Shown here piece by piece: positions 15,612 through 22,773 of a stretch of 41,639 nt of DNA (the first letter of the stretch is position 1; the number at the start of each line of letters is the position of its first letter). The DNA is from an uncultured Lachnospiraceae bacterium. GTDB lineage: Bacteria > Bacillota > Clostridia > Lachnospirales > Lachnospiraceae. Made by a program: the position numbers and the translations under genes. The notes beneath the pieces are model-generated. The model was not told where the DNA came from, did not search any database, and worked only from the letters and a program-made list of their open reading frames with translations. The stretch lies in the NCBI GenBank assembly GCA_945864145.1, contig CAMBAN010000011.1:1-41639 (forward strand). Direction: 5' to 3'.

Positions 15612-16022
15612 GTGCGCAAAAAAAGAAACGAATGGATAGGCATGTTAATGATGGTACTTGTATTGATTGCAGGCGTTTATGGAAGCAATGCTAAAGCTGC
15701 TTCCCTATCCATGTGCGCACCTGTGCAGACAACAAATTCCTATCGTTCATCTATTGACGCTGTTATCAGAAATATGGAAATGGGTACAATAGAAATGATA
15801 GGTATTTGTGATAACACAAATCAAGAACAATTAGCAATTCGTTTTCAAAATCAAAACAGGGATACGAAAATATTCCCGGATTTTCTATATCAAGTCATTA
15901 CTTCCCAAAAGGAAGAACAATCTTATGTAAGTGTCAAAAAGATACAAATCGTATCTAAAATCCAGGATACACTTGTTATCAATTATATTCACGAAATTGA
16001 TGGAAAAAAGAATCTACTGTAA
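15612..16022 (+). CDS. secreted protein of unknown function
   Basis: This 136-residue protein starts at a GTG 7 nt after AAAGGAG, only 14 nt behind the ATPase. It has a signal peptide (RKKR, a hydrophobic stretch, then 'SNAKAASL', with cleavage predicted after about residue 30) and a mature domain of about 105 residues with one Cys and no recognised motif. It is embedded in the ion-transport operon, so an extracytoplasmic role linked to the ATPase or the Na/Pi transporter is possible but unproved. Confidence 0.72.
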   Translation: MRKKRNEWIGMLMMVLVLIAGVYGSNAKAASLSMCAPVQTTNSYRSSIDAVIRNMEMGTIEMIGICDNTNQEQLAIRFQNQNRDTKIFPDFLYQVITSQKEEQSYVSVKKIQIVSKIQDTLVINYIHEIDGKKNLL

Positions 16023-16075
16023 TTCCAATGAACTGAGTCGGGAGAAACATGAACAAAGTTGAAAGGATGTAATAA

Positions 16076-17110
16076 ATGAGTTTTACATATGTTATGGGAT
16101 TACTTGGAGGCTTGGCTTTATTTCTATATGGCATGCAAATGATGAGCACCGGTCTTGAAGCTGCTGCTGGAAATAAAATGAAAGTAATATTAGAAAAGCT
16201 GACGGCAAACAGATTTGTAGGAGTATTGGTAGGTGCCCTGATTACTGCAATTATTCAATCATCATCAGCCACGACGGTTATGGTAGTTGGATTTGTTAAT
16301 TCAGGTATGATGACATTAAATCAGGCAATCTGGATTATTATGGGTGCTAATATTGGTACAACCATTACAGGTCAGTTAATTGCATTAGATATTGGAGAAA
16401 TTGCACCGTTAATTGCATTTTTTGGTGTCGCAGCAAATATATTTATCAAACAGGAAAAGGTAAAACAAATTGGAGAAATCGTGGCAGGTTTAGGGATTCT
16501 TTTTCTTGGTATGGATATGATGGGAGAGGCGATGAAGCCTTTAGCAGATTCAGAGTCCTTTGTGAGTATGCTTACTGAATTCGAAAATCCATTGTTAGGT
16601 ATTGCAACCGGTATTATTTTTACAGCTCTCATACAATCTTCATCTGCTTCTGTAGGTATCTTGCAAACACTTGCAGGAAGCGGAGCGATTGGGTTAAAGA
16701 GTGCAGCATTTGTATTATTTGGACAAAATATCGGGACCTGCATTACTGCAGTTTTGGCTTCCGTAGGAACAAGCAGAAATGCAAAGAGAACTACGATTAT
16801 CCATATCATGTTTAATGTGTTTGGTACAGTGGTATTTACGATTTTATGTCTTACAACCCCAATCATTATGATGGTGGAAGGCTGGACTCCTGAAAATGCA
16901 CCTGCACAGATAGCAAATTTGCATACGATGTTTAATCTTGTTACTACGATTTTATTATTACCGATGGGAACCTGCCTGGGAAAGATTGCGGCAGTTATTT
17001 TGAAAGACAGGAAAGTTACAGATAAACCCCAAAGTATGCATGCAGAATATTTTTTGGATAGAAAGCATATTTCCAACGATATGCAAAAAATGGTCATGAT
17101 GAAAAAATGA
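16076..17110 (+). CDS. Na+/phosphate cotransporter (NptA/PNaS type)
   Basis: This 344-residue membrane protein carries the duplicated signature of Na/Pi-cotransporter II proteins: 'QSSSATTVMVVGFV' near residue 61 and 'QSSSASVGILQ' near 188, each in an inverted-repeat half with re-entrant hairpins. It would bring in phosphate, or move a related substrate, together with Na+. Many bacterial members have a C-terminal PhoU-like domain (total about 550 residues); this one ends soon after the membrane part and lacks it. It is the third gene of the Mn-riboswitch operon. Its stop overlaps the frame of the DUF368 gene. Confidence 0.92.
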   Translation: MSFTYVMGLLGGLALFLYGMQMMSTGLEAAAGNKMKVILEKLTANRFVGVLVGALITAIIQSSSATTVMVVGFVNSGMMTLNQAIWIIMGANIGTTITGQLIALDIGEIAPLIAFFGVAANIFIKQEKVKQIGEIVAGLGILFLGMDMMGEAMKPLADSESFVSMLTEFENPLLGIATGIIFTALIQSSSASVGILQTLAGSGAIGLKSAAFVLFGQNIGTCITAVLASVGTSRNAKRTTIIHIMFNVFGTVVFTILCLTTPIIMMVEGWTPENAPAQIANLHTMFNLVTTILLLPMGTCLGKIAAVILKDRKVTDKPQSMHAEYFLDRKHISNDMQKMVMMKK

Positions 17111-17127
17111 AAGAAGAGATAGCATTT

Positions 17128-17982
17128 ATGATAAAAGATGTATTAAAAGGAATGATTATTGGGTTAGCTAATATTATACCGGGGGTGAGTGGCGGAACCA
17201 TGGCGGTATCCATGGGAATATATGATAAACTGATTCACTGTGTTACTCATTTTACAAGTGAAATGAAGAAAAATATTGCTTTTTTGCTTCCTGTGGTTTT
17301 GGGTATGGGAATTGCCATTATTGGTAGTGCATTTGGCATTGCTTATTTATTTGAGACATTTCCGGTGCAGACTAATTTTTTGTTTATTGGTCTGATACTT
17401 GGAAGTCTGCCGTCTGTATATAATAAAGTGAAAAAAGAATCTATTCAAATAGGATATCTATTGTCTGCAATTATTTTTTTTGTAATAGTTGTAGAAATGG
17501 CTTTGCTTAATGGCACTGCAAGTCGTACAATAATGATTGATACCAGCTTTTATCAAATCATCCTATTATTTTTTGTGGGTGTGATTGCGGCAGGTACTAT
17601 GGTAGTTCCCGGAATAAGTGGTTCTATGATGCTGCTTTTACTTGGTTATTACAATCCTATTTTGGATACCATTAAAGAATTTTTCATGGCAATCGTTGCT
17701 TTTGATTTACAGACACTGATAGGGACATTATTTGTTTTAGTGCCTTTTGGAGTTGGAGTGCTTGTCGGAATTATTGTAATTGCAAAGATAATTGAAGTGG
17801 TATTTCAAAAAATTCCTTTTTATGCATATTGGTCAATTATTGGCCTTTTAGTGGCATCACCAATCGCAATTATTCTGGTGGCTGATTTTCCAAAGCTTAC
17901 AGTTGTTCGCGTATTAACGGGAATGGTTACTTTCCTGCTTGGGTGGATTATTTCAGGAAAATTGGGTGAAAAGGAGGAGTAA
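17128..17982 (+). CDS. DUF368 membrane protein (PopT-type polyprenyl-phosphate transporter family)
   Basis: This is a membrane protein of about 284 residues starting with the family hallmark 'LKGMIIGLANIIPGVSGGTMAVSMGIYDKLI'. A second 'GTMVVPGISGSMMLLLLGYY' near the middle reflects the family's internal repeat, and about eight membrane segments are visible. DUF368 proteins have been linked to recycling of undecaprenyl phosphate across the membrane. The ATG at 17128 is preferred, with AGAAGAGA upstream; an ATG at 17107 overlapping the previous stop is the alternative (291 residues). Its place in an ion-transport operon is unusual for a lipid-carrier transporter. Confidence 0.88.
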   Translation: MIKDVLKGMIIGLANIIPGVSGGTMAVSMGIYDKLIHCVTHFTSEMKKNIAFLLPVVLGMGIAIIGSAFGIAYLFETFPVQTNFLFIGLILGSLPSVYNKVKKESIQIGYLLSAIIFFVIVVEMALLNGTASRTIMIDTSFYQIILLFFVGVIAAGTMVVPGISGSMMLLLLGYYNPILDTIKEFFMAIVAFDLQTLIGTLFVLVPFGVGVLVGIIVIAKIIEVVFQKIPFYAYWSIIGLLVASPIAIILVADFPKLTVVRVLTGMVTFLLGWIISGKLGEKEE

Positions 17983-18024
17983 CAGTTAGACATTTGAGTT
18001 TATGGATAGGAGACGAAAGGATAG

Positions 18025-19614
18025 ATGGCAGGATATGTTTTAGGAATAGCATTCATTATTTTACTTTGTATCATAGCGGAAAAGTTTTCTGGCTATTTTG
18101 GGATGCCGGCCCTGATTCTTTTCATGTTTATTGGAATGTTATTTGGGTGTGATGGCATTTTTAAGATTAGCTTTGATGACTTTACGCTTGCTGAAACGGT
18201 ATGCTCACTGGCTTTGGTTTTCATTATGTTCTACGGTGGCTTCAGTACGAAATGGAGTGCTGCAAAGCCGGTTGCAGGAAGAGCTATTTCCTTATCTACG
18301 CTTGGAGTAATCATAACAGCCGGTATCACGACTGTGCTTTGTCATTTTCTGCTGCATATGTCATTGGAAGAAAGCTTTCTGGTGGGAGCTGTACTTTCTT
18401 CGACAGACGCGGCAAGTGTGTTTTCTATCCTTAGAAAGAAAAAGCTTAATTTGAAGGATGGAACAGCCTCTATTCTGGAAGTGGAAAGCGGAAGTAATGA
18501 CCCGATTGCCTATATGCTGACCATCATTGCAATCAGCTTTTTAGGAGCTTCCGATTCCGGGAATGTGGTTTGGATGGTAGTATTGCAGATTGTCGTAGGT
18601 ATTTTAGTTGGATTTTTGCTATCTGTGGTTTCTATACAGATTACAACAAAAACAAATATCGTGTCAGACGGATTAGATACTATTTTTATGATAGCGATGG
18701 TATTAGGCTGCTACAGCATAGCTGCCATACTGAAGGGAAATGCCTATTTGAGCCTGTATATTTATGGAATTATCATAGGAAACAGCAGGATTAGCAATAA
18801 ACAGACTCTGGTTCATTTTTTTGATGGAGTGACAAGTCTGTCACAAATTTTGGTATTTACACTAATTGGATTATTAAGTTATCCAAGTCAAATGCCCAAA
18901 ATCATCCCTACCGCACTTGTGATAGTAGCGATTTTGACATTTGTTGCAAGACCAATTGCTGTATTTTTACTGATGCTTCCTTGCAGGTGCGGATTAAGAC
19001 AATGTTTATTGATTTCATGGGCAGGATTACGAGGAGCTTCTTCCTGCGTATTCGCTATCATGGCAGTCGCTTCCGGGGTAACGATGAAACAGGATTTGTT
19101 TCATATTGTGTTTATGGTAACACTTTTCTCTGTTGCCTTTCAGGGCGGTTTGCTGCCACTGATTTCTAATAAATTGCGCATGGTTGACAGTGAAGCGGAT
19201 GTCAGAAAAACCTTTACGGATTATCAGGAGGAAACAGCATTGCAGCTTATGCGAATGTATATTCCGGAGGGACATAGCTGGGCTAACAGAAAAGTAAAGG
19301 AAGTAAATATTCCGCAGGGGTCTTTAGCACTTATGATAAAAAGGAATAAGGAAACCATGATTCCCAAAGGAGATACCATGATTTTACCAAATGATACAGT
19401 CATACTAAGTGTACCACCTTATGTTCCATCGGAAGATGAAAAACTCGAAGAAATAGTAATTGACCAGGCACATAAATGGTGTCGAAAGACAATCGGAGAG
19501 CTTGGTCTTGGAGATGATGAGTTGATTGCCATGATTTTCAGGAATGAGGAAACTATCATTCCGGATGGAAAAACCACAATTTTGGAAGGTGACAGGGTTG
19601 TATTGTACAGATAG
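18025..19614 (+). CDS. NhaP2-type K+/H+ antiporter with TrkA-C domains
   Basis: This 529-residue monovalent cation:proton antiporter of the CPA1 family has a membrane domain over about 1-385 with the motifs 'AVLSSTDAASVFSIL' (near 130-144) and 'LEVESGSNDPIAYML' (near 151-165), the ion-binding Asp lying in SNDP. The C-terminal 145 residues hold two TrkA-C-like modules ('VNIPQGSLALMIKRN...GDTMILPNDTVIL' and 'LGLGDDELIAMIFRN...GKTTILEGDRVVLYR'), which sense nucleotides or ions. It probably expels K+ in exchange for H+. It starts 42 nt after the DUF368 gene and is the last gene of the presumed Mn-controlled operon. Confidence 0.93.
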   Translation: MAGYVLGIAFIILLCIIAEKFSGYFGMPALILFMFIGMLFGCDGIFKISFDDFTLAETVCSLALVFIMFYGGFSTKWSAAKPVAGRAISLSTLGVIITAGITTVLCHFLLHMSLEESFLVGAVLSSTDAASVFSILRKKKLNLKDGTASILEVESGSNDPIAYMLTIIAISFLGASDSGNVVWMVVLQIVVGILVGFLLSVVSIQITTKTNIVSDGLDTIFMIAMVLGCYSIAAILKGNAYLSLYIYGIIIGNSRISNKQTLVHFFDGVTSLSQILVFTLIGLLSYPSQMPKIIPTALVIVAILTFVARPIAVFLLMLPCRCGLRQCLLISWAGLRGASSCVFAIMAVASGVTMKQDLFHIVFMVTLFSVAFQGGLLPLISNKLRMVDSEADVRKTFTDYQEETALQLMRMYIPEGHSWANRKVKEVNIPQGSLALMIKRNKETMIPKGDTMILPNDTVILSVPPYVPSEDEKLEEIVIDQAHKWCRKTIGELGLGDDELIAMIFRNEETIIPDGKTTILEGDRVVLYR

Positions 19615-19671
19615 GCGGTGTAAAGTATATCTTAGAAGTTATTTTATATAAAAGAGAAAGGGGTCATTTAT

Positions 19672-19698
19672 ATGAAACGATATGTAATGTTTGCATAG
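19672..19698 (+). CDS. 8-codon leader peptide of the CD3324-like gene
   Basis: This ORF encodes MKRYVMFA and ends in GCATAG. AAAGGGG lies 10 nt upstream. The stop codon is followed directly by a hairpin and then by a second hairpin that covers the ribosome-binding site of the next gene. The same layout, including GCATAG plus GGCTATTGCAA, recurs at 20180, which makes chance unlikely. Confidence 0.65.
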   Translation: MKRYVMFA

Positions 19699-19770
19699 TG
19701 TTGGCTATTGCAATCAGATAAAGTTTTGTTATAGCCAATGCTGTCCTTAGACAATAACACATAAGGAGGC
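19699..19770 (+). promoter_or_regulatory. erm-like translational attenuator
   Basis: Stem 1 is TTGGCTAT (19701-19708) with ATAGCCAA (19731-19738). Stem 2 is TCCTTA (19744-19749) with TAAGGA (19762-19767), which masks the AAGGAGG site of the CD3324-like gene. TGTTAT (19727-19732) can instead pair with ATAACA (19754-19759), which would open stem 2. No T-tract follows, so control is at translation. A ribosome held on the 8-codon leader would disturb stem 1 and free the start site. Confidence 0.6.
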
Positions 19771-19774
19771 AAAC

Positions 19775-20050
19775 ATGGGCTATATGAGAGCAGAGGAAAT
19801 TCTGCCATTAGAAGTGATAGAAATGATACAGCAGTATGTAGATGGAGCAAATATTTACATCCCGAGGAAGGAAAATAATCGTTCAGGCTGGGGACAGGCA
19901 AATCACACAAGAGAAAGGCTGCGAACGAGAGATGAAGCGATATATCGCGAGTATCTGGCTGGCAGCAAGGTAGAGCATCTTGCGGAAAAATATTATTTGT
20001 CGGATAAAAGTATTTGGAGAATTATTCGTAACAGAAAAAATGCTGTATAA
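19775..20050 (+). CDS. CD3324-family small DNA-binding-like protein
   Basis: This 91-residue protein resembles the CD3324 family, related to Mor-type activators. It has 'AEEILPLEVIEMIQQYVDGANIYIPRKENNRSGWG' at residues about 5-39 and a C-terminal helix-turn-helix ('YREYLAGSKVEHLAEKYYLSDKSIWRIIRNRKN', about 55-88). It is probably a transcription regulator; its targets are unknown. AAGGAGG lies 7 nt before the ATG but is masked by the stem described just upstream. A terminator follows, so it is a single-gene unit. Confidence 0.85.
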   Translation: MGYMRAEEILPLEVIEMIQQYVDGANIYIPRKENNRSGWGQANHTRERLRTRDEAIYREYLAGSKVEHLAEKYYLSDKSIWRIIRNRKNAV

Positions 20051-20059
20051 AAAATCTTT

Positions 20060-20091
20060 GAGAGCTTGCTTTGGAGCAAACTCTCTTTTTT
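20060..20091 (+). terminator. terminator of the CD3324-like gene
   Basis: GAGAGcTTGCT pairs with AGCAAaCTCTC around a TTGG loop, followed by a run of T. Confidence 0.9.
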
Positions 20092-20179
20092 AATTCTAAA
20101 AGAAAACGAGGTATAGAAACAAAACGGTCTGAGATAGAATAGAGATGTTCTTATTTTTGATGAAAAGGAGGAATTTCAA

Positions 20180-20206
20180 ATGACAACACCTCATTACAAT
20201 GCATAG
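20180..20206 (+). CDS. 8-codon leader peptide of the DUF1062 gene
   Basis: This ORF encodes MTTPHYNA and, like the leader at 19672, ends in GCATAG. It has a very strong AAGGAGG (20165-20171) at good spacing, better than that of the main gene. Such a strong site before an 8-codon frame suggests it is really translated. Confidence 0.72.
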   Translation: MTTPHYNA

Positions 20207-20278
20207 CACGGGCTATTGCAAATAAAAGAAAAAATACAATAGTCTGTGCATATTTCCCAAAAGAGAATAAGGAGATAT
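20206..20278 (+). promoter_or_regulatory. erm-like translational attenuator of the DUF1062 gene
   Basis: GCACGGGCTATTG (20206-20218), starting at the leader stop codon, pairs over its full length with CAATAGTCTGTGC (20237-20249), using two G-U pairs. ATATTTCC (20250-20257) pairs with GGAGATAT (20271-20278), covering the ribosome-binding site of the DUF1062 gene. The motif GGCTATTGCAA (20211-20221) is identical to the one after the leader at 19672. Confidence 0.65.
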
Positions 20279-20281
20279 GAC

Positions 20282-20812
20282 ATGAACTATGTAGATAATT
20301 TATCATATAAAATTATGCCAACACAAAACTTTCAAATTGTCAGAGGTTGCGCAGGATGTGGCAGTAAGCAAAATTTTTTAAACAGAGAGCATTTCAGGGT
20401 AAATGCAAATGGGAATCGTTTGGATGTATGGTTGATTTTTGGATGTGAAAAATGTGGACACACCTATAATTTACCGATTTATGAAAGGGTAAATCCGGGA
20501 AAAATTCCGAAGAAAGACTATGAGAGATTTTTATCAAATGACAAAGAGCTTGCTTTTCAGATAGGGGTAACAAAAAGGATGTTTTCAAAAAATAAAGCAG
20601 AGATTGCAAAAGAGAGTATCACGTATGAGCTTATAGAAATGCAGAAAAGCAACATGGAGTCTGCAGGAGATTGCTTGGAAATAATTCTGTATAATCCATA
20701 TGACATCCCTGTCAGAAATGAAAAAATCGTAGCAGAAATCTTACATGTGACCAGGGCAGAAGCAAAAAGAAAGCTTGCAGAGGGGAAAGTTATTGTGAGG
20801 CAGGAAAAATGA
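20282..20812 (+). CDS. DUF1062 protein with zinc-ribbon motif
   Basis: This protein of about 176 residues has two CxxC pairs, 'CAGCG' near 23-27 and 'CEKCG' near 54-58, which probably form a zinc ribbon as in other DUF1062 proteins. The C-terminal part ('VRNEKIVAEILHVTRAEAKRKLAEGKVIV') is S4/HTH-like, suggesting nucleic-acid binding. The family's function is not known to me. The ATG at 20282 follows AAGGAG, which is masked by the stem at 20250-20278. A separate leader peptide and hairpin control it, so it may respond to stalled translation. Confidence 0.85.
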   Translation: MNYVDNLSYKIMPTQNFQIVRGCAGCGSKQNFLNREHFRVNANGNRLDVWLIFGCEKCGHTYNLPIYERVNPGKIPKKDYERFLSNDKELAFQIGVTKRMFSKNKAEIAKESITYELIEMQKSNMESAGDCLEIILYNPYDIPVRNEKIVAEILHVTRAEAKRKLAEGKVIVRQEK

Positions 20813-20826
20813 TTTGCTGCGTAAAT

Positions 20827-20864
20827 GAAAAAACCACGTGTACCAAAATAGTAGGTACACGTGG
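20827..20864 (-). terminator. terminator of the TetR-DUF998 operon
   Basis: CCACGTGTACC (20834-20844) and GGTACACGTGG (20854-20864) form an 11-bp perfect stem. Only on the minus strand is it followed by a T run, so it ends the minus-strand operon. It may also slow plus-strand transcripts from the DUF1062 gene. Confidence 0.88.
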
Positions 20865-20876
20865 GTGTAATGATAA

Positions 20877-21497
20877 CTAAATAAAACGTCCTTTCATGAG
20901 GTAGATGCCCAAAATGCCATTGAATACAACGGCAGAAAAGGTGCTGAATCTTTCAAATAGTCCAAATACTGTTTTAGGTAAAAGAGCGGTACCGATTGGA
21001 CCGATTAACATAGCTGCAAGACAAACAATTGCCCAGATGCTAAGAGATTTCATTTGTTCCTTTCTTGCTCCGATTGCTACTAAGACTAAAGATGATAAGG
21101 AAAGGATAACGACCAGTGCTGTCACAGCAAGATGCATAAAATTTTGAGGATTGGAGGCTGGTGCATCCTTTATCCATGGAAAAAGGTTATATCCAACATC
21201 ACATACCCATTCCATGGCAGCAAAAAAGTAAATGCCTGACTTCAATATTTTTGATTTGCAACCAACGACACCAATGCAAACTGCCATAATAGATATCAGA
21301 CCGCATGGTCCAAACAGTGCATTCAACTGATTAGCAAGGGCTTGTGAGGGTGCTCCCTCTGCACTCAAATCACTCACTGCCATGCTCAACCAATCATATC
21401 CCGGATACGCCAGTGGGGAAAATACCACCATTGCTGTGTAGGACAGTAAGCTTATGATTCCCAGTATACCAAGTGTTCTTATTCTTTTTTCTAACAT
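20877..21497 (-). CDS. DUF998 membrane protein
   Basis: This 206-residue protein has six hydrophobic segments and the DUF998 pattern 'YPGYDWLSMAVSDLSAEGAPSQALANQLNALFGPCGLISI' near residues 32-71. Function is unknown. It lies 32 nt after the TetR gene on the same strand and shares its promoter and terminator, so it is most likely a target of that regulator. Confidence 0.88.
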   Translation of the reverse strand: MLEKRIRTLGILGIISLLSYTAMVVFSPLAYPGYDWLSMAVSDLSAEGAPSQALANQLNALFGPCGLISIMAVCIGVVGCKSKILKSGIYFFAAMEWVCDVGYNLFPWIKDAPASNPQNFMHLAVTALVVILSLSSLVLVAIGARKEQMKSLSIWAIVCLAAMLIGPIGTALLPKTVFGLFERFSTFSAVVFNGILGIYLMKGRFI

Positions 21498-21529
21498 ATT
21501 TCATTTCTCCTGTATTTTTAGATTGTTCA

Positions 21530-22135
21530 TTAGTTTCTACTCTTGTCTGCTGTGTATATTCTGCAGAATTCATCGATATATTGCTCTAAAATACCATCAG
21601 AGCTATTGCTGTGTGCCATGTGATCATCGAATTGAAAATCCAGGATGGCATGCACGCCCATTGCAAAAGAAAGTGCTGCAGAATCAATGTTTTCAAAGTA
21701 TGCGATTTTTTTTGCCATAATGGCATAGAAGAGTTGCTTTGTAGCCCCAATCATAGTATTTGTCTCAGCAACCATGATTTCAGCTGCAGCCGGGTTAAGT
21801 GTTTTTTCAGATATGATGATTTTATAAAACATCTGCATCTGTGGATTTTGGTTCATTTTGTTATAATTTTGAACAGTCCCCATCAATATTTCCTTCAAGG
21901 TTTTGCCCTCAACATAGCTTCCATAATCGAATTGACCAATCTCTCTGTTTTGATTGGCTTGTTTTCGCAAAAAGGTATACATTTCGGAAATAATTTCTTC
22001 CTTGGAAGAAAAATGGCTATATAACGATGATTTTTTTAATCCTGCTTTTGCTGCAATCTGCGACATGGATATTCCTCTAAGCCCTTGTTTGCTGGCAAGC
22101 TCTAAAGTACTCATGATAATTTTTTCTTTACTCAT
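21530..22135 (-). CDS. TetR-family transcriptional regulator
   Basis: This 201-residue regulator has an N-terminal TetR helix-turn-helix ('IIMSTLELASKQGLRGISMSQIAAKAGLKKSSLYSHFSSKEEII', residues about 6-49) and a ligand-binding C-terminal domain with a TetR_C-like 'ALSFAMGVHAILD' helix. It is the first gene of a two-gene operon with a DUF998 membrane protein. Far upstream (22603-22632) a consensus promoter contains an ACGACCG/CGGTCGT palindrome of the TetR type, so the operon is probably autoregulated through a leader of about 460 nt. Confidence 0.92.
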   Translation of the reverse strand: MSKEKIIMSTLELASKQGLRGISMSQIAAKAGLKKSSLYSHFSSKEEIISEMYTFLRKQANQNREIGQFDYGSYVEGKTLKEILMGTVQNYNKMNQNPQMQMFYKIIISEKTLNPAAAEIMVAETNTMIGATKQLFYAIMAKKIAYFENIDSAALSFAMGVHAILDFQFDDHMAHSNSSDGILEQYIDEFCRIYTADKSRN

Positions 22136-22237
22136 TTTATCCTCATTCCAGTGTTTATTTTTTTCACTTCTTCTTTGACTATTTTAGATATTTTCAACCA
22201 TAACTAAAACTCATTTCCCACGTACTACTGTTTTTTT

Positions 22238-22555
22238 ACCTTTTCCCTCTGCCCAATTTTCACTTCATGATGCTCTCTAGTCACCCTTAATTTCCTTTTT
22301 TTTGACTTTTCCTCTGTTTTTCGCAATTTCTTCTGATAAAAATGGCAGATGTTTGCCACTGTTTTTGTTTCTTCCCTCTGCCCTTCATCCATTTACATTT
22401 GAAAAAGTCAGAGGGGAAGCGTATTTTTTGCCTTTTCCATCTGACTCTACCATCGCTTTTTCTCTTTTTCAGGCAGAGGGAAATCGTAATTTTTACTCGC
22501 TACCTCTGAGCGGGCAGAAGGATTATGAGTTTTTGGTTTTTCCACTCTGCCTTAT
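22238..22555 (-). repeat. array of GGCAGAGGGAAA-like repeats in both orientations
   Basis: At least eight copies of a degenerate CAGAGGGAAA / TTTCCCTCTG motif occur in about 310 bp, near 22244, 22309, 22374, 22410, 22436, 22471, 22503 and 22541 on the plus strand, in mixed orientation. Neighbouring opposite copies can form hairpins, for example GTCAGAGGGG with CCATCTGAC at 22409-22446. The whole set lies in the untranslated leader of the TetR operon. I see no coding sense; the spacing is irregular and there is no conserved spacer, so it is not CRISPR. Confidence 0.65.
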
Positions 22556-22602
22556 ATTCATTAGTAATGAAAAAAACATTTATACTATACCTCTTGGCTG
22601 CA

Positions 22603-22632
22603 ATTATACGACCGTTCGGTCGTAAATGTCAA
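22603..22632 (-). promoter_or_regulatory. TetR-operon promoter with embedded TetR operator
   Basis: Read on the minus strand, TTGACA (22627-22632) and TATAAT (22603-22608) are both exact consensus hexamers, 18 nt apart. The spacer holds ACGACCG and CGGTCGT, arms of a palindrome at 22607-22624 that resembles TetR-family operators. Repressor binding would block RNA polymerase directly. Confidence 0.85.
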
Positions 22633-22712
22633 CAAATATATACTACTTTAGTCTTATATAAAGTGGATTACAGATAAGACTTACGTGAAATGAAAGTTTT
22701 AGCTTTTTCCGG

Positions 22713-22771
22713 GTATGAAATATAGAATTTCTAGAGAATTTCTAGAAATTCTCTAGAAATTCTTTTCATAC
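22713..22771. terminator. long palindrome after the ABC operon
   Basis: A nearly perfect palindrome of about 28 paired bases per arm (GTATGAAA, a 3-nt bulge, then AGAATTTCTAGAGAATTTCT and its mirror) lies 2 nt past the stop of the minus-strand permease. No long T-tract follows on either strand. It most likely acts as a transcript end or 3' stabiliser; a mobile-element origin is possible. Confidence 0.6.
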
Positions 22772-22773
22772 TA

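Noticed and set aside
16372-17097. Long open frame antisense to the Na/Pi transporter
   Set aside because: Shadow of the real gene; the translated product has no family features and the plus-strand gene is well supported.
22238-22555. CRISPR array
   Set aside because: Repeats are short, degenerate, in mixed orientation and unevenly spaced; no cas genes nearby.
22302-22625. Open frame of 107 codons on the plus strand
   Set aside because: It is made of the repeated TTCCCTCTGCC motif, has no ribosome-binding site, runs against the TetR promoter and resembles no protein.
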